A DNA stretch of 40,258 nt from assembly GCA_018884025.1 (NCBI GenBank), contig JAHLFB010000215.1:1-40258 (forward strand), in the 5' to 3' direction. The notes under the pieces were generated by a model. The model did no database searches. It was not told the DNA's origin and saw only the letters and a list, made by a program, of their open reading frames with translations. Of this stretch, positions 16,794 through 26,877 are shown piece by piece (the first letter of the stretch is position 1; each line of letters opens with the position of its first letter). Origin of the DNA: Candidatus Phocaeicola faecipullorum. GTDB lineage: Bacteria > Bacteroidota > Bacteroidia > Bacteroidales > Bacteroidaceae. A program made the translations under genes and the position numbers.

Positions 16794-19259
16794 TCAATCC
16801 TGATAATAAACTCTTTTTACTCGCATTGAAACGCTAGTCAGTATCTCATAAGGAATGGTGTCGAGCCATTCAGCCAAAGTTGTAACAGGCAGGTTCTCAC
16901 CGAAGATTTCCACTTTATCCCCTTCCTTGCAATCAATATCCGTTACATCAATCATACACACATCCATACATATATTGCCTACATACGGAGCCTTCTGACC
17001 ATTCACCAGACAATACCCTCTTCCATTGCCCAATTTGCGGTTCAGACCGTCTGCATAACCTATTGGAATTGCCGCAATACGCGAATCTCTCTCTAATATG
17101 CCTCTACGGCTATATCCCACAGTCTCATCAGCCTTTACATCGTGTATCTGCAAAATAGTAGTCTTCAGCGTGCTTACATTATTTATCATTTTTCCGCTAA
17201 AAGGATCTATACCATAAAGGCCTATTCCTAACCTTACCATATCGAACTGCGCGCCAGGGTATCTTTCTATTCCGGCTGTGTTACAAATATGACGCAATAT
17301 CTTATGACTAAAGCCTTCCTGAAGTTTGCCTGCCGCCTCCTCAAAAGTTTCTATCTGACGGCGGGTAAAAGAATCAAAGCGACTGGCGTCACTGCCTACA
17401 AGATGAGAGAAAACAGAACGTGGGATTACAGCCGACTGCCTTTTCAGACGTTCTACAAGCTGCGGAACCTGATTCGGTTCAAATCCCAGACGATTCATTC
17501 CCGTATTTATTTTCACATGTATCGGGAAATTGCTTATTCCCTCTCTCTCGGCGGCCTTTATAAGTTCCTCCAAGATATTAAAACTATATATTTCCGGTTC
17601 AAGCCTATAATCAAACATAGTTTTAAAAGCCGTCAGCTCCGGATTCATTATAATGACAGGACAATGTATTCCGGCTTTACGAAGATCTGCTCCTTCGTCC
17701 GCTACTGCCACAGCCAGATAGTCAACCCTGTGTTCTTCAAGTGTCTTTGCTATCTCAAACGGCCCTGCTCCATAAGCTGATGCCTTGACCATACATACCA
17801 TCTTGGTTTCAGGCTTCAACTTATTCCTGTAATAATTCAAATTAGCAGTCAAAGCTCCAAGGTTTATTTCGAGTATAGTTTCATGGACCTTCAATTCCAT
17901 ATAGTCGGTTATATCGTCAAAATGGAATATACGGGCACCTTTTATCAATACCACCTCGTTTCTAAGTGTATCGAGTATTCCGGACTCAAGAAGTTCGGAT
18001 GTCTTGTTGAAAAAATATTTTTCTACCTGGAAACGTGAAGCCGAAGCTGATATTTCCGGACCGACACCTATAATCTTATCAACTCCACGATTATGGACGA
18101 GCTCTGCCACCTGTCTGTATAGAAGTTTACTTGTCTGTCCGCTCTCAAGTATATCAGACAAGATGAGTGTACGTTTTCTTCCCTTATCTTCCGTTCTGCG
18201 CGACATGAAATCCAACGCTATATCCAGAGAGGCAAAATCAGAATTATAACTGTCATTTATCAATATACATCCGTTTTTACCTTCCTTGACTTCCATTCGC
18301 ATGGCTACAGGTTCCAATGTCAACATCCTGTCCGCTATCTCCTCAGGTGAAATCATAAGATATAATGCCACCGCCAGACAGTTAATAGAATTTTCAATAG
18401 AGGCATCATCTATAAAAGGAATACGATATTCTTTTATAAATCCCAAATAACGGTACTTGATATCTGTATAATCATTGGACTTAACTATACTCTCTATAAA
18501 AAGCGGACGTTCCATATCCTTCATAGACCAGGCTATCTCACGGGCTCCGAACAATGATTTGGCAACACAACTGGTTATAAGTTCATTGTCACCGTTGTAT
18601 ATAACGACGTCACAATCCTTGAAAAGTTGGAGTTTTTCCATACATTTGTCCTGTACAGATGTAAAGTTCTCCTGATGGGCTCCACCTATATTAGTAAGCA
18701 CACCTATTGTCGGACGGATTATTGGTTTGAGTTCTTCCATCTCCCCCATCTCTGATATACCGGCCTCAAAAATACCTATTTCAGTATTTTCATTCATCAG
18801 CCACACAGAAAGAGGAACACCGATTTGCGAATTGTAACTCCTTGGCGAACGTGTAACCACTTTATTCGGACTTATAATATGATAAAGCCACTCCTTGACT
18901 ACAGTCTTACCGTTGCTTCCGGTTATTCCGATAACCGGAACATCAAACATATCACGATGACTTGCCGCCAGTCTCTGAAGCGACTTCAAAGGATTTGAAA
19001 CCTTCAGAAAATTACAATCCTTATATTTTGAGACACCGTCGGGCAGATAGCTTACCACAAAATTTCTTACACCACGGTCATAAAGTTCAGGTATATATTT
19101 ATGGCCATCATTACGTTTTGTTTTGAGGGCAAAAAAAAGAGTTTCCTCAGGAAAACATAATGACCTGCTGTCCGTAAGTATCCAGTCAATTCTTGCAGGA
19201 GAGCCTCCAACGCGCTCCGCATTCAATACGGAAGTTATTTCTTCAATAGTGTTTGACAT
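16794..19259 (-). CDS. murF-alr: Bifunctional MurF ligase / alanine racemase
   Basis: This 821-residue fusion acts in peptidoglycan precursor synthesis. Residues about 1-455 are UDP-MurNAc-tripeptide:D-Ala-D-Ala ligase, with the ATP loop GITGSNGKT (111-119), the FEAGISEMGEME block and LINDSYNS (333-340). Residues about 456-821 are a PLP-dependent alanine racemase, with the cofactor lysine Lys492 in VKASAYGAG, the VGYSRRG tyrosine region and a YADGLNRKLGNGRG segment. The racemase half feeds D-Ala toward the D-Ala-D-Ala substrate of the first half. Such fusions are known in Bacteroidetes. The start overlaps the end of the upstream GSCFA gene by 25 bases, suggesting translational coupling. Confidence 0.95.
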   Translation of the reverse strand: MSNTIEEITSVLNAERVGGSPARIDWILTDSRSLCFPEETLFFALKTKRNDGHKYIPELYDRGVRNFVVSYLPDGVSKYKDCNFLKVSNPLKSLQRLAASHRDMFDVPVIGITGSNGKTVVKEWLYHIISPNKVVTRSPRSYNSQIGVPLSVWLMNENTEIGIFEAGISEMGEMEELKPIIRPTIGVLTNIGGAHQENFTSVQDKCMEKLQLFKDCDVVIYNGDNELITSCVAKSLFGAREIAWSMKDMERPLFIESIVKSNDYTDIKYRYLGFIKEYRIPFIDDASIENSINCLAVALYLMISPEEIADRMLTLEPVAMRMEVKEGKNGCILINDSYNSDFASLDIALDFMSRRTEDKGRKRTLILSDILESGQTSKLLYRQVAELVHNRGVDKIIGVGPEISASASRFQVEKYFFNKTSELLESGILDTLRNEVVLIKGARIFHFDDITDYMELKVHETILEINLGALTANLNYYRNKLKPETKMVCMVKASAYGAGPFEIAKTLEEHRVDYLAVAVADEGADLRKAGIHCPVIIMNPELTAFKTMFDYRLEPEIYSFNILEELIKAAEREGISNFPIHVKINTGMNRLGFEPNQVPQLVERLKRQSAVIPRSVFSHLVGSDASRFDSFTRRQIETFEEAAGKLQEGFSHKILRHICNTAGIERYPGAQFDMVRLGIGLYGIDPFSGKMINNVSTLKTTILQIHDVKADETVGYSRRGILERDSRIAAIPIGYADGLNRKLGNGRGYCLVNGQKAPYVGNICMDVCMIDVTDIDCKEGDKVEIFGENLPVTTLAEWLDTIPYEILTSVSMRVKRVYYQD

Positions 19260-20221
19260 AATTCTATTTCCTTTTCGACATCTAAGTACGTGAATTTTTC
19301 CTTTAATCTTTCTATTTTTAACAGTATTTGACTTAAAAAATCACAGTAGGCTACACTTTGGGGATTAAACGGCCTATGCCCCAAACCACGTTTTATCTCA
19401 TTCCATGCCTTTATGACAGCTATGGTTTCGCCGGTAAAATAAGTATCCGAAAATCTCTCCCAAATATAATCCACCGCCAGCTCCGAAGGATGAAGCATGT
19501 CGTCAGCATAGAAACGGTAATCACGAAGCTCGTCCATCATTATTTCATATGAAGGGAAATAATAACACCCCTCATTTGATGAGCATATCTTATCTATGGA
19601 AAGCAGCAGGACAGACTTACTTATTTGATTGCCATGCATACCGTCCTTGGCATGTCTTATAGGACTTACGGTAAATAACAGTTTTATTTCAGGATTTATC
19701 TCTTTAAGCCGCGATATGAGACCGGAATATGAAGCGACAATATCATCTACCTCAAGAAGACTGTGCGAAAACAGTTTTTCATTCAGTTTATGGCAATTCC
19801 CTACAATATGTCCGGTTTCATTCCATTTATATACCCAGGCTGTACCAAACGTGAGAATAAGCCATTTTGCATGAATAAGAAATTCAGAACTAAAACGTAT
19901 GCGATTGTTTATATTCTCAAGGCAAACATCTTTATCAGACGACGAGAATGAACTGTGGTGCATCAAGCTAAACCATGTCCCACGTGATTCCATTATGTCA
20001 GACTGTATATATGTCTTTCTATCAATAAGCTGGTTTAATGCTTCATAGATGGACAAAGGATTATAGAGAACGCCAAAAGGATTTATGTCACACTTGAATT
20101 TATTGTCCGACAGCCTCTTACCCATGTTGGTGGTAAAGCACGACCCCATCAACATCAAAGTGTCAGAATGATTTATTTCACACTGCCCAACAGGCAATTC
20201 AGTCTTGGTAACCAGTTCCAT
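19235..20221 (-). CDS. GSCFA-domain protein
   Basis: This 328-residue protein has the name-giving motif as GSCFTTNMGKRL (27-38), followed by NPFGVLYNPLSI (about 47-58). TFGTAWVY, a LLFTVSPIRHAKDG block and the late YADDMLHPSELAVDYIWERF segment fit the GSCFA family, which resembles SGNH/GDSL hydrolases with Ser and a late Asp/His. Activity is unproven. No signal peptide is seen. It is cotranscribed with murF-alr, so a role linked to cell-wall or envelope acyl chemistry is possible but inferred. Confidence 0.85.
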   Translation of the reverse strand: MELVTKTELPVGQCEINHSDTLMLMGSCFTTNMGKRLSDNKFKCDINPFGVLYNPLSIYEALNQLIDRKTYIQSDIMESRGTWFSLMHHSSFSSSDKDVCLENINNRIRFSSEFLIHAKWLILTFGTAWVYKWNETGHIVGNCHKLNEKLFSHSLLEVDDIVASYSGLISRLKEINPEIKLLFTVSPIRHAKDGMHGNQISKSVLLLSIDKICSSNEGCYYFPSYEIMMDELRDYRFYADDMLHPSELAVDYIWERFSDTYFTGETIAVIKAWNEIKRGLGHRPFNPQSVAYCDFLSQILLKIERLKEKFTYLDVEKEIELCQTLLKK

Positions 20222-20249
20222 ACAAGTCTCTATTTATTATTTTTTTGCA

Positions 20250-20257
20250 CAAATGTA
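20250..20257 (-). promoter_or_regulatory. -7 element for the GSCFA-murF-alr unit
   Basis: The minus strand reads TACATTTG at 20250-20257, 28 bases before the GSCFA start. No clear -33 TTTG is visible. It is divergent from the dxs promoter, with the two -7 elements only 22 bases apart. Confidence 0.5.
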
Positions 20258-20279
20258 ACTACAATATATATATTTATAG

Positions 20280-20287
20280 TACTTTTG
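20280..20287 (+). promoter_or_regulatory. -7 element for dxs
   Basis: TACTTTTG (20280-20287) matches TAnnTTTG and precedes the dxs ATG by 27 bases. The -33 region is weak. Confidence 0.5.
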
Positions 20288-20314
20288 TAGAAGAAATGTT
20301 TAATTAATGCATAG

Positions 20315-22222
20315 ATGGAACATAACACATCATATAAATTCCTTGACAGAATTGACAGTCCTGAAGATCTTCGCAAGCTTCCAATGGAAGACTTACCGGA
20401 AGTATGCAGAGAGTTAAGGGAAATGATTATCGACGAACTTTCTCGTAACCCCGGGCATTTCGGTTCAAGTTTGGGAGCAATAGAACTTACCGTTGCATTA
20501 CATTACACATTCTCCACGCCATACGACCGCATAGTATGGGATGTGGGTCATCAAGCATATGCCCACAAGATTTTGACAGGAAGGCGCGACAAATTCTGTA
20601 CAAACAGGAAACTAAACGGCTTGGCCCCATTCCCTACTCCATCCGAAAGCCAATATGACACATTTACATGCGGACATGCGTCAAACTCCATTTCCGTGGC
20701 ATTAGGAATGGCCGTCAGTGCCAACCTCAAAAAGGAAGCAGGCAGACATATAGTAGCCGTAATAGGCGACGGTTCAATGAGCGGCGGTTTGGCATTTGAA
20801 GGCCTAAACAACGCCTCAGCCACCCCTAACAATCTGCTCATAATACTGAATGACAATAATATGGCCATCGACCGTAGCGTAGGTGGAATGAAACAATACT
20901 TGTTAAACTTGCATACATCCGAAGGATATAACCGTTTCCGTAATGCCATGTCTAAACAAATGGCAAAATGGGGACTACTTACAGACGAAAGGAAAAACGC
21001 TATAATACGTTTCAACAATAGTCTGAAATCACTGCTCATGCAACAACAAAACATTTTTGAAGGCATGAATATCAGATACTTCGGACCTATAGACGGACAT
21101 GACACTACATCTTTGATAAAAGTCCTTAATGAAATAAAGGACATGAATGGTCCGAAACTATTACATATACATACTGTAAAAGGTAAAGGATATAAACCGG
21201 CTGAAGAATGTGCAACAGAATGGCATGCGCCAGGAAAGTTTGACAAGACAACAGGAGAAAGAATAAAGCAATCTACAGAAGGAATTCCACCGCTATTTCA
21301 GGAAGTATTCGGAAATACACTTCTTGAACTGGCAAAATCAAATGATAAGATAGTAGGTGTAACACCGGCAATGCCGACAGGATGCTCGATGAACATAATG
21401 ATGAAAGAAATACCGGAAAGGGTATTCGATGTAGGTATAGCAGAGGGGCATGCGGTAACATTCTCTGCCGGAATGGCAAAAGAGGGGCTCATACCATTCT
21501 GTAACATCTATTCTACTTTCATGCAAAGGGCATACGACAATGTAATACACGATGTAGCCATACAGAAACTTAATGTTATAATGTGTCTTGACAGGGCTGG
21601 GCTTGTAGGCGAAGACGGTGCTACACATCATGGCATATTCGATATCGCATACATGAGAATAATACCGAACCTGACAATAGCAGCTCCGATGGACGAACAT
21701 GAGCTAAGAAAACTTATGTTCACAGCACAGAAACCAGACATGGGGCCATTCGTTATAAGATATCCACGCGGAAGAGGATTCATTACCGATTGGAAATGTC
21801 AGTTTGAAGAAATTCCTATAGGAAAAGGAAGAATCCTTAAAGAAGGAAATGACCTGGCTGTAATAACATTAGGACCTGTGGGACACAGGGCAAGAAAAGC
21901 CATAGAAAAAGCAGAACAAGAAAAGAATATAAGCATAGCACATTATGACCTAAGGTTTGTAAAACCGCTGGACACAGAGATGCTTAACGGCATAGTTAAA
22001 AAATTCAAGAAAATAATAACGATAGAAGACGGAATATTGGCAGGAGGCGCAGGAAGTGCTATAATAGAATTCATGTCGGACAATGGATTTGACGATGTTA
22101 AAATAAAAAGAATCGGCATAAATGACCGTTTTGTCCAACATGGAACAGTAGATGAACTATACAAGATATGCGGACTTGATGAATACAGCATTTACGAAAC
22201 CATAATGCTTTTCAGCAAATAA
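20315..22222 (+). CDS. dxs: 1-deoxy-D-xylulose-5-phosphate synthase
   Basis: DXS joins pyruvate and glyceraldehyde 3-phosphate, the first step of the MEP isoprenoid pathway. The 635-residue protein has His49 in the [10 protein letters not shown] segment, the [12 protein letters not shown] block (75-86) and the thiamine-diphosphate motif GDGSMSGG (151-158) continuing to NNA. The transketolase pyrimidine domain includes [15 protein letters not shown]. The C-terminal domain carries [13 protein letters not shown]. Length is normal. trkA follows 38 bases later. Confidence 0.97.
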   Translation: MEHNTSYKFLDRIDSPEDLRKLPMEDLPEVCRELREMIIDELSRNPGHFGSSLGAIELTVALHYTFSTPYDRIVWDVGHQAYAHKILTGRRDKFCTNRKLNGLAPFPTPSESQYDTFTCGHASNSISVALGMAVSANLKKEAGRHIVAVIGDGSMSGGLAFEGLNNASATPNNLLIILNDNNMAIDRSVGGMKQYLLNLHTSEGYNRFRNAMSKQMAKWGLLTDERKNAIIRFNNSLKSLLMQQQNIFEGMNIRYFGPIDGHDTTSLIKVLNEIKDMNGPKLLHIHTVKGKGYKPAEECATEWHAPGKFDKTTGERIKQSTEGIPPLFQEVFGNTLLELAKSNDKIVGVTPAMPTGCSMNIMMKEIPERVFDVGIAEGHAVTFSAGMAKEGLIPFCNIYSTFMQRAYDNVIHDVAIQKLNVIMCLDRAGLVGEDGATHHGIFDIAYMRIIPNLTIAAPMDEHELRKLMFTAQKPDMGPFVIRYPRGRGFITDWKCQFEEIPIGKGRILKEGNDLAVITLGPVGHRARKAIEKAEQEKNISIAHYDLRFVKPLDTEMLNGIVKKFKKIITIEDGILAGGAGSAIIEFMSDNGFDDVKIKRIGINDRFVQHGTVDELYKICGLDEYSIYETIMLFSK

Positions 22223-22260
22223 CGGAAAGGCAGAACAATAAAAATAAAAAACAAAGACTC

Positions 22261-23601
22261 ATGAAAATAATAATAGCAGGTGCAGGAGCCGTAGGTACAC
22301 ATCTGGCAAAACTTTTGGCAGGAGAAGACCAAGATATAATTCTTATCGATGAGAATCAGGAAAGATTAGGGAAAATGAGCAGTAATCTGGATATGATGAC
22401 GGTAAACTATTCTCCTACATCTATAAACGGTTTGAAAGAAGCTGGAGTTGCAGGTGCCGATTTGTTCATTGCTGTAACACCGGACGAAAGCCGTAATATG
22501 ACTGCATGTATGCTGGCAAATAATCTTGGCGCAAAAAAAACTGTTGCGCGCATCGACAATTACGAATATCTGCTACCCAAACATAAGGAATTTTTCAGCG
22601 GATTAGGCGTTCATTCACTCATTTATCCGGAAATGCTGGCAGCCAAAGAAATAGTTGATGCAGTAAAAATGAGTTGGATCAAACAATGGTGGGAATTTGC
22701 AGGCGGTTCTCTTATCATGATAGGTGTAAAAATGATAGAACAGGCAGAAATACTAAATGTCCCATTCCACGAATTAGGAGGAAAAGGAATTCCTTTCCAC
22801 ATCGTAGCAATCAAAAGAGGAAATGAAACCATAATACCGAGAGGAGATGACTATGTAAAATTAAACGACATAGTATATTTCACCACGACAAAAAAATACA
22901 TTCCCTACATAAGAAAAATATCAGGAAGGGAAAATGAAGCAGATGTCAGAAGCGTCATGATAATGGGAGGAGGCAGAATAGCTGTACGTACCACACAATA
23001 CCTTCCGGAATATATGAAGGTAAAAATAATAGAAATAGATGAAAACAGATGCAACAGGCTTACAGAAATCGTTGACGATGACGTTATGGTTATAAACGGC
23101 GATGGCCGCGATATGGAATTGCTTCTTGAAGAAGGAATTAAAAATACAGAAGCCTTTGTAGCCCTAACCGGAAATTCCGAAACCAATATACTGGCTTGTC
23201 TTGCGGCAAAACGCATGGGAGTAAGCAAGACTGTTGCAGAAGTAGAAAATATCGACTATATAAGTATGGCAGAAAGCCTTGACATCGGCACTGTGATAAA
23301 CAAGAAATACATTGCCGCTAGCCACATATACCAGATGATGCTAAAAGCTGACGTGTCAAACGTCAAATGTCTGACATTTGCTAATGCCGATGTAGCCGAG
23401 TTTATCGTAAAGGAAGGCTCAAAAATAACTAAAGCACCTGTAAAAGACATTGGATTGCCCAAAGGAGCAACAATAGGAGGACTTATAAGAAATGGTGAAG
23501 GAATTCTTGTTACAGGTAATACAACCATTCAAAAGGATGATCATGTTGTAGTATTTTGTCTTGGAGCAATGATAAAAAAATTAGAGAAATATTTTGGATA
23601 A
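22261..23601 (+). CDS. trkA: Trk potassium uptake regulatory subunit TrkA
   Basis: TrkA is the cytoplasmic NAD(H)/nucleotide-sensing ring subunit that gates the TrkH potassium channel. The 446-residue protein has two tandem RCK halves. The first begins with the Rossmann GAGAVGTHLAKLL (about 6-18), the second with MGGGRIAVRTTQYL (about residue 238). Each is followed by a TrkA-C lobe (for example KGIPFHIVAIKRG and GATIGGLIRNGEGI). No trkH gene follows in the window, although these genes are commonly adjacent in related bacteria as I recall. Confidence 0.95.
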   Translation: MKIIIAGAGAVGTHLAKLLAGEDQDIILIDENQERLGKMSSNLDMMTVNYSPTSINGLKEAGVAGADLFIAVTPDESRNMTACMLANNLGAKKTVARIDNYEYLLPKHKEFFSGLGVHSLIYPEMLAAKEIVDAVKMSWIKQWWEFAGGSLIMIGVKMIEQAEILNVPFHELGGKGIPFHIVAIKRGNETIIPRGDDYVKLNDIVYFTTTKKYIPYIRKISGRENEADVRSVMIMGGGRIAVRTTQYLPEYMKVKIIEIDENRCNRLTEIVDDDVMVINGDGRDMELLLEEGIKNTEAFVALTGNSETNILACLAAKRMGVSKTVAEVENIDYISMAESLDIGTVINKKYIAASHIYQMMLKADVSNVKCLTFANADVAEFIVKEGSKITKAPVKDIGLPKGATIGGLIRNGEGILVTGNTTIQKDDHVVVFCLGAMIKKLEKYFG

Positions 23602-23647
23602 TCTGTTTTTTAACATAATAAAGAATATTTTTCCGCAAAATATATCC

Positions 23648-23655
23648 TAACTTTG
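23648..23655 (+). promoter_or_regulatory. -7 element upstream of the small ORF and nuo operon
   Basis: TAACTTTG (23648-23655) followed by GCA is a good TAnnTTTG match. The -33 region has only a T run. It could drive the ORF at 23688 and, by read-through, the nuo genes, because no other promoter was spotted between 24111 and 24245. Confidence 0.5.
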
Positions 23656-23687
23656 CACGCAAGAATGAATTGGTAAGAGTTTTTTAT

Positions 23688-24110
23688 ATGATTGTTTGGT
23701 TAAAAATAATATTTATAGGCATATTGTCTTTCTTTGTTTTTCAGAACATGTCGGAAAAAGCGACTTTCGATTATAAGACTGACACATATGTTGACAATAA
23801 AGAATCGGAAAATGACGAAACTAAGTTCTCATTCATTGAATCATCTTCAAAATCCGACATACAACGAACTATAAATCATATGCTTAAGTCGCGATATGCG
23901 GACTTGTCAATTCATGCCTACATTTTCACGGCAGGCAATAAAAGCAACAATGGCAGCAAATTTTTATTACCAATAACATGCGGAGGCATGAAAAAATATG
24001 CAGGATTACCAGACTACCGTCTAAGCAAACTTTTACTATCAACATCTCACAATTTCATAAACTCTCCAAAACTTTATTATATCTACACACTGGAAAGAAT
24101 TATAATATAG
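23688..24110 (+). CDS. Hypothetical protein with N-terminal membrane anchor
   Basis: This is a possible 140-residue protein that I do not recognise. The N-terminus (WLKIIFIGILSFFVF, about 4-18) is a hydrophobic helix. An acidic, serine- and lysine-rich stretch follows (about 25-60), then a short region with a single Cys. ATG 23688 is preferred over TTG 23670. A three-codon ATG reading frame (23665) lies just ahead. A -7 promoter element sits 33 bases upstream. It occupies the place between trkA and nuoA. No homologue comes to mind and it could be a young or decaying gene. Confidence 0.45.
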   Translation: MIVWLKIIFIGILSFFVFQNMSEKATFDYKTDTYVDNKESENDETKFSFIESSSKSDIQRTINHMLKSRYADLSIHAYIFTAGNKSNNGSKFLLPITCGGMKKYAGLPDYRLSKLLLSTSHNFINSPKLYYIYTLERIII

Positions 24111-24245
24111 ATTCCTTTCATAGCGTCCTATATACACTGTGGTGTTGTAGAATCAGCGTGTACGCACACATAGACGTATGCCGGCTATATTTATTTCGTT
24201 AAGTAGCTGGTATAAAACAGTTTAATCTAAAAAACCAAATAAACA

Positions 24246-24596
24246 ATGTTTTTTATTTTTTTAATCGTAGTAATTCTTACAGCAATTGCCCTGGTAGTAG
24301 CTGCCATGACAATTGCCAAGCTCGTTGCTCCGCGGTCTTTCAATCCGCAGAAAGGCGAGCCTTACGAATGCGGTATCCCTACCAGAGGAGAATCGTGGGT
24401 GCGTTTCCGCGCAGGTTATTACCTGTTCGCCATCCTGTTTCTGATGTTCGACATCGAGACAGTATTTCTCTTCCCATGGGCAGTGGTGGTATCTGATGCC
24501 GGAATGTATGCCCTCTGTGGAGCGGCGTTCTTCCTGGGTATTCTTATCTTAGGCCTGGCGTATGCATGGCGGAAAGGAGCGTTGGAATGGAAATAA
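24246..24596 (+). CDS. nuoA: NADH-quinone oxidoreductase subunit A
   Basis: NuoA is a small membrane subunit of complex I (116 residues, three hydrophobic helices). The conserved loop after helix 1 reads [14 protein letters not shown], matching the ND3 loop whose Cys lies near the quinone site. [25 protein letters not shown] is the second helix block, here summarised by its key residues FDIE. It is the first gene of the nuo operon and overlaps the nuoB start. Confidence 0.96.
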   Translation: MFFIFLIVVILTAIALVVAAMTIAKLVAPRSFNPQKGEPYECGIPTRGESWVRFRAGYYLFAILFLMFDIETVFLFPWAVVVSDAGMYALCGAAFFLGILILGLAYAWRKGALEWK

Positions 24597-25186
24597 AGAA
24601 ACGCACACAGATACGCAGCATGGAGTATGACGAGTTCCGTAATAACGATTATCTGGAACGAATGGTCAAACAACTCAATGCCGATGGAGCAGGCATAATA
24701 GTAGGCACTGCAGACGAACTGATAAACTGGGGACGAAGCAACTCGCTATGGTCGCTCACGTTCGGAACCAGCTGTTGCGCCATAGAGTTCATGGCACTGG
24801 GTGCAGCACGTTATGACATGGCACGCTTCGGTTTTGAGGTGACCCGTAACTCACCACGACAGGCGGACATGATAATGGTGCTGGGTACAATAACATATAA
24901 AATGGCTCCTGTACTGAAACGTCTGTACGACCAGATGGCCGAACCGAAATACGTAGTGGCAGTGGGAGGATGTACCATAAGCGGAGGTCCGTTCAGAAAC
25001 TCTTATCATGTAGTGAACGGTATAGACAAGATTATCCCTGTAGATGTATATATCCCCGGATGTCCGCCTAGACCGGAAGCATTCTACTACGGCATGATGC
25101 AACTGCAGAGAAAAATAAAAGTGGAACGCTTCCTAGGAGGAGTGAACCGCAAGGAGAAAGAAGAGAAAAACGTAGAGAATGAATAA
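24587..25186 (+). CDS. nuoB: NADH-quinone oxidoreductase subunit B
   Basis: NuoB binds iron-sulfur cluster N2, the last cluster before quinone. The protein has 199 residues from ATG 24587. This start is preferred over ATG 24566 because GGAG lies just ahead and the extra seven codons overlap nuoA more. The cluster ligands appear as [17 protein letters not shown] and PGCPPRPE, the usual four Cys. The C-terminus has a Lys/Glu-rich tail. It overlaps the nuoA stop by ten bases. Confidence 0.96.
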   Translation: MEIKKRTQIRSMEYDEFRNNDYLERMVKQLNADGAGIIVGTADELINWGRSNSLWSLTFGTSCCAIEFMALGAARYDMARFGFEVTRNSPRQADMIMVLGTITYKMAPVLKRLYDQMAEPKYVVAVGGCTISGGPFRNSYHVVNGIDKIIPVDVYIPGCPPRPEAFYYGMMQLQRKIKVERFLGGVNRKEKEEKNVENE

Positions 25187-25203
25187 AATTTTAATTGAAT
25201 AAC

Positions 25204-26775
25204 ATGGTTGCTGACAATATAACAACCGTCCGTGCGGAAGAACTTTACCGCAAGGCGGAAGAACTGAGACATAACGCCAGTTCGCCTATGGACTACCTGC
25301 GCGACATAGTGGGTATGGACTGGGGCGAAGAGGGACTTGGAGCCCTGTATTATCTGGAAAGCACCGCTACGGGAGAACGCGTGGTGCTGAAAGCTGTAGC
25401 AACAGACAGGGAGAACGCGTTTCTGCCTTCAGTAAGCAGTCTGTGGAAGACAGCTAAAATAAAAGAACGTGAGGTATTCGATTTTTTTGGTATCCGCTTC
25501 ACAGGCAATCCGGACATGCGCCGCCTGTTCCTGCGTGAGGACTGGAAAGGATACCCGCTACGTAAAGATTACGACATGAACTCCAACCCGCTGAACATGG
25601 AGAACGAGGTGAATGCCGACGTGACGGAAGAATATACCCTGCGTCCGGACGGAACAATAGAAGGACATGAGAACACAGTGTTCGGAAGAGACGACTTTGT
25701 AGTAAACATCGGTCCTCAACATCCTTCCACTCACGGAGTGCTGCGTATGCGTACGTCGATAGACGGCGAGAATATCAAACGCATAGACCCTATACTTGGA
25801 TACATACACCGCGGAATAGAAAAGATGAACGAAAGCCTTACTTATCCGCAGACACTGGCTCTGACAGACAGGCTTGACTATCTGAGCGCACATCAGAACC
25901 GCCACGCCCTGTGTATGTGTATAGAGCAGGCAGCAGGAATAGAGATATCGGAACGCGCGCAGTATATCCGCACGATAATGGACGAGCTGCAGCGCATAGA
26001 CTCGCATCTGCTATTCTATTCATGTCTGGTGATGGATATGGGAGGTCTGACTCCTTTCTTCTACGGTTTCAGAGAAAGGGAAATGATACTCGACATCATG
26101 GAAGAAACTACAGGCGGACGCCTTATACAGAACTACAACGTGATAGGAGGTGTACAGGCTGACCTGCATCCGGACTTCCAACGCAAGGTGAAGGAGTTCA
26201 TTAAACATCTGCGCAGTGTGATAAAGGATTATCATGATATATTCACCGGCAATGTGATAGCACGCCAGCGTCTGATAGGTGTAGGAGTGTTGTCGAAAGA
26301 GTATGCCATCTCACTGGGAACTACCGGCGGCACAGGACGTGCTTCAGGATGGAGCAACGATGTACGCAAACATCATCCGTATGCGATGTACGACAAGGTT
26401 GACTTCCGCGAAATCACCCGTACTGAGGGCGACTCGTTCGCACGATACATGGTGCGTATGGACGAGATAATGGAGTCGTGCCATATCATCGAGCAGCTTA
26501 TAGACAATATTCCTGAAGGCGAATACCGCGTCAAGACTAAACCTATAATAAAACTGCCTGAAGGAAACTTCTCTACATCGGTGGAAAGCAGTCGAGGCGA
26601 ATTCGGAGTAATGCTTGAAAGTCATGGCGACAAATATCCGTATCGTCTGCATTACCGCTCTACGGGACTTCCGCTGGTGGACGCCATGGATACGGTATGC
26701 CGCGGACAGAAAATCGCGGACCTTATCGCAATAGGCGGTACGTTGGATTTCGTGATACCGGATATAGACAGGTGA
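25204..26775 (+). CDS. nuoCD: Fused NADH-quinone oxidoreductase subunits C and D
   Basis: This 523-residue fusion makes up part of the peripheral arm of complex I. Residues about 1-155 are NuoC (with EREVFDFFGIRF and LFLREDWKGYPLRKDY). Residues about 165-523 are NuoD (with NIGPQHPSTHGVLR, the GYIHRGIEKM block, LDYLSAHQNRHAL and the C-terminal GGTLDFVIPDIDR). NuoD forms the quinone pocket against NuoB. The C-D fusion is known in several phyla, including Bacteroidetes. ATG 25204 is chosen over TTG 25195. Confidence 0.95.
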   Translation: MVADNITTVRAEELYRKAEELRHNASSPMDYLRDIVGMDWGEEGLGALYYLESTATGERVVLKAVATDRENAFLPSVSSLWKTAKIKEREVFDFFGIRFTGNPDMRRLFLREDWKGYPLRKDYDMNSNPLNMENEVNADVTEEYTLRPDGTIEGHENTVFGRDDFVVNIGPQHPSTHGVLRMRTSIDGENIKRIDPILGYIHRGIEKMNESLTYPQTLALTDRLDYLSAHQNRHALCMCIEQAAGIEISERAQYIRTIMDELQRIDSHLLFYSCLVMDMGGLTPFFYGFREREMILDIMEETTGGRLIQNYNVIGGVQADLHPDFQRKVKEFIKHLRSVIKDYHDIFTGNVIARQRLIGVGVLSKEYAISLGTTGGTGRASGWSNDVRKHHPYAMYDKVDFREITRTEGDSFARYMVRMDEIMESCHIIEQLIDNIPEGEYRVKTKPIIKLPEGNFSTSVESSRGEFGVMLESHGDKYPYRLHYRSTGLPLVDAMDTVCRGQKIADLIAIGGTLDFVIPDIDR

Positions 26776-26877
26776 GATGTTTGTTACTAGTTGTTAGTTG
26801 CTAGTTGTTAGAACTAAAAACCAACAACTAAGAACTAAAAACCAACAATTAAGAACTAAAAACTAAGAACTAAAAAA
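26776..26877. repeat. Intergenic repeat, nuoD-nuoH gap (family 1)
   Basis: The left half is made of TAGTTGTTAG units; the right half repeats CTAAGAACTAAAAACCAACAA-type units up to the nuoH ATG. The halves are imperfect inverted copies and could fold into a long A-U-rich stem. There is no ORF. Confidence 0.75.

Noticed and set aside
20551..21246. 231-codon minus-strand frame
   Set aside because: It is antisense to the conserved thiamine-binding part of dxs and has no family features.
24111..24245. Possible tRNA or small RNA before nuoA
   Set aside because: No cloverleaf, conserved T-loop or terminator could be found. The region has no clear feature other than lacking a good promoter.
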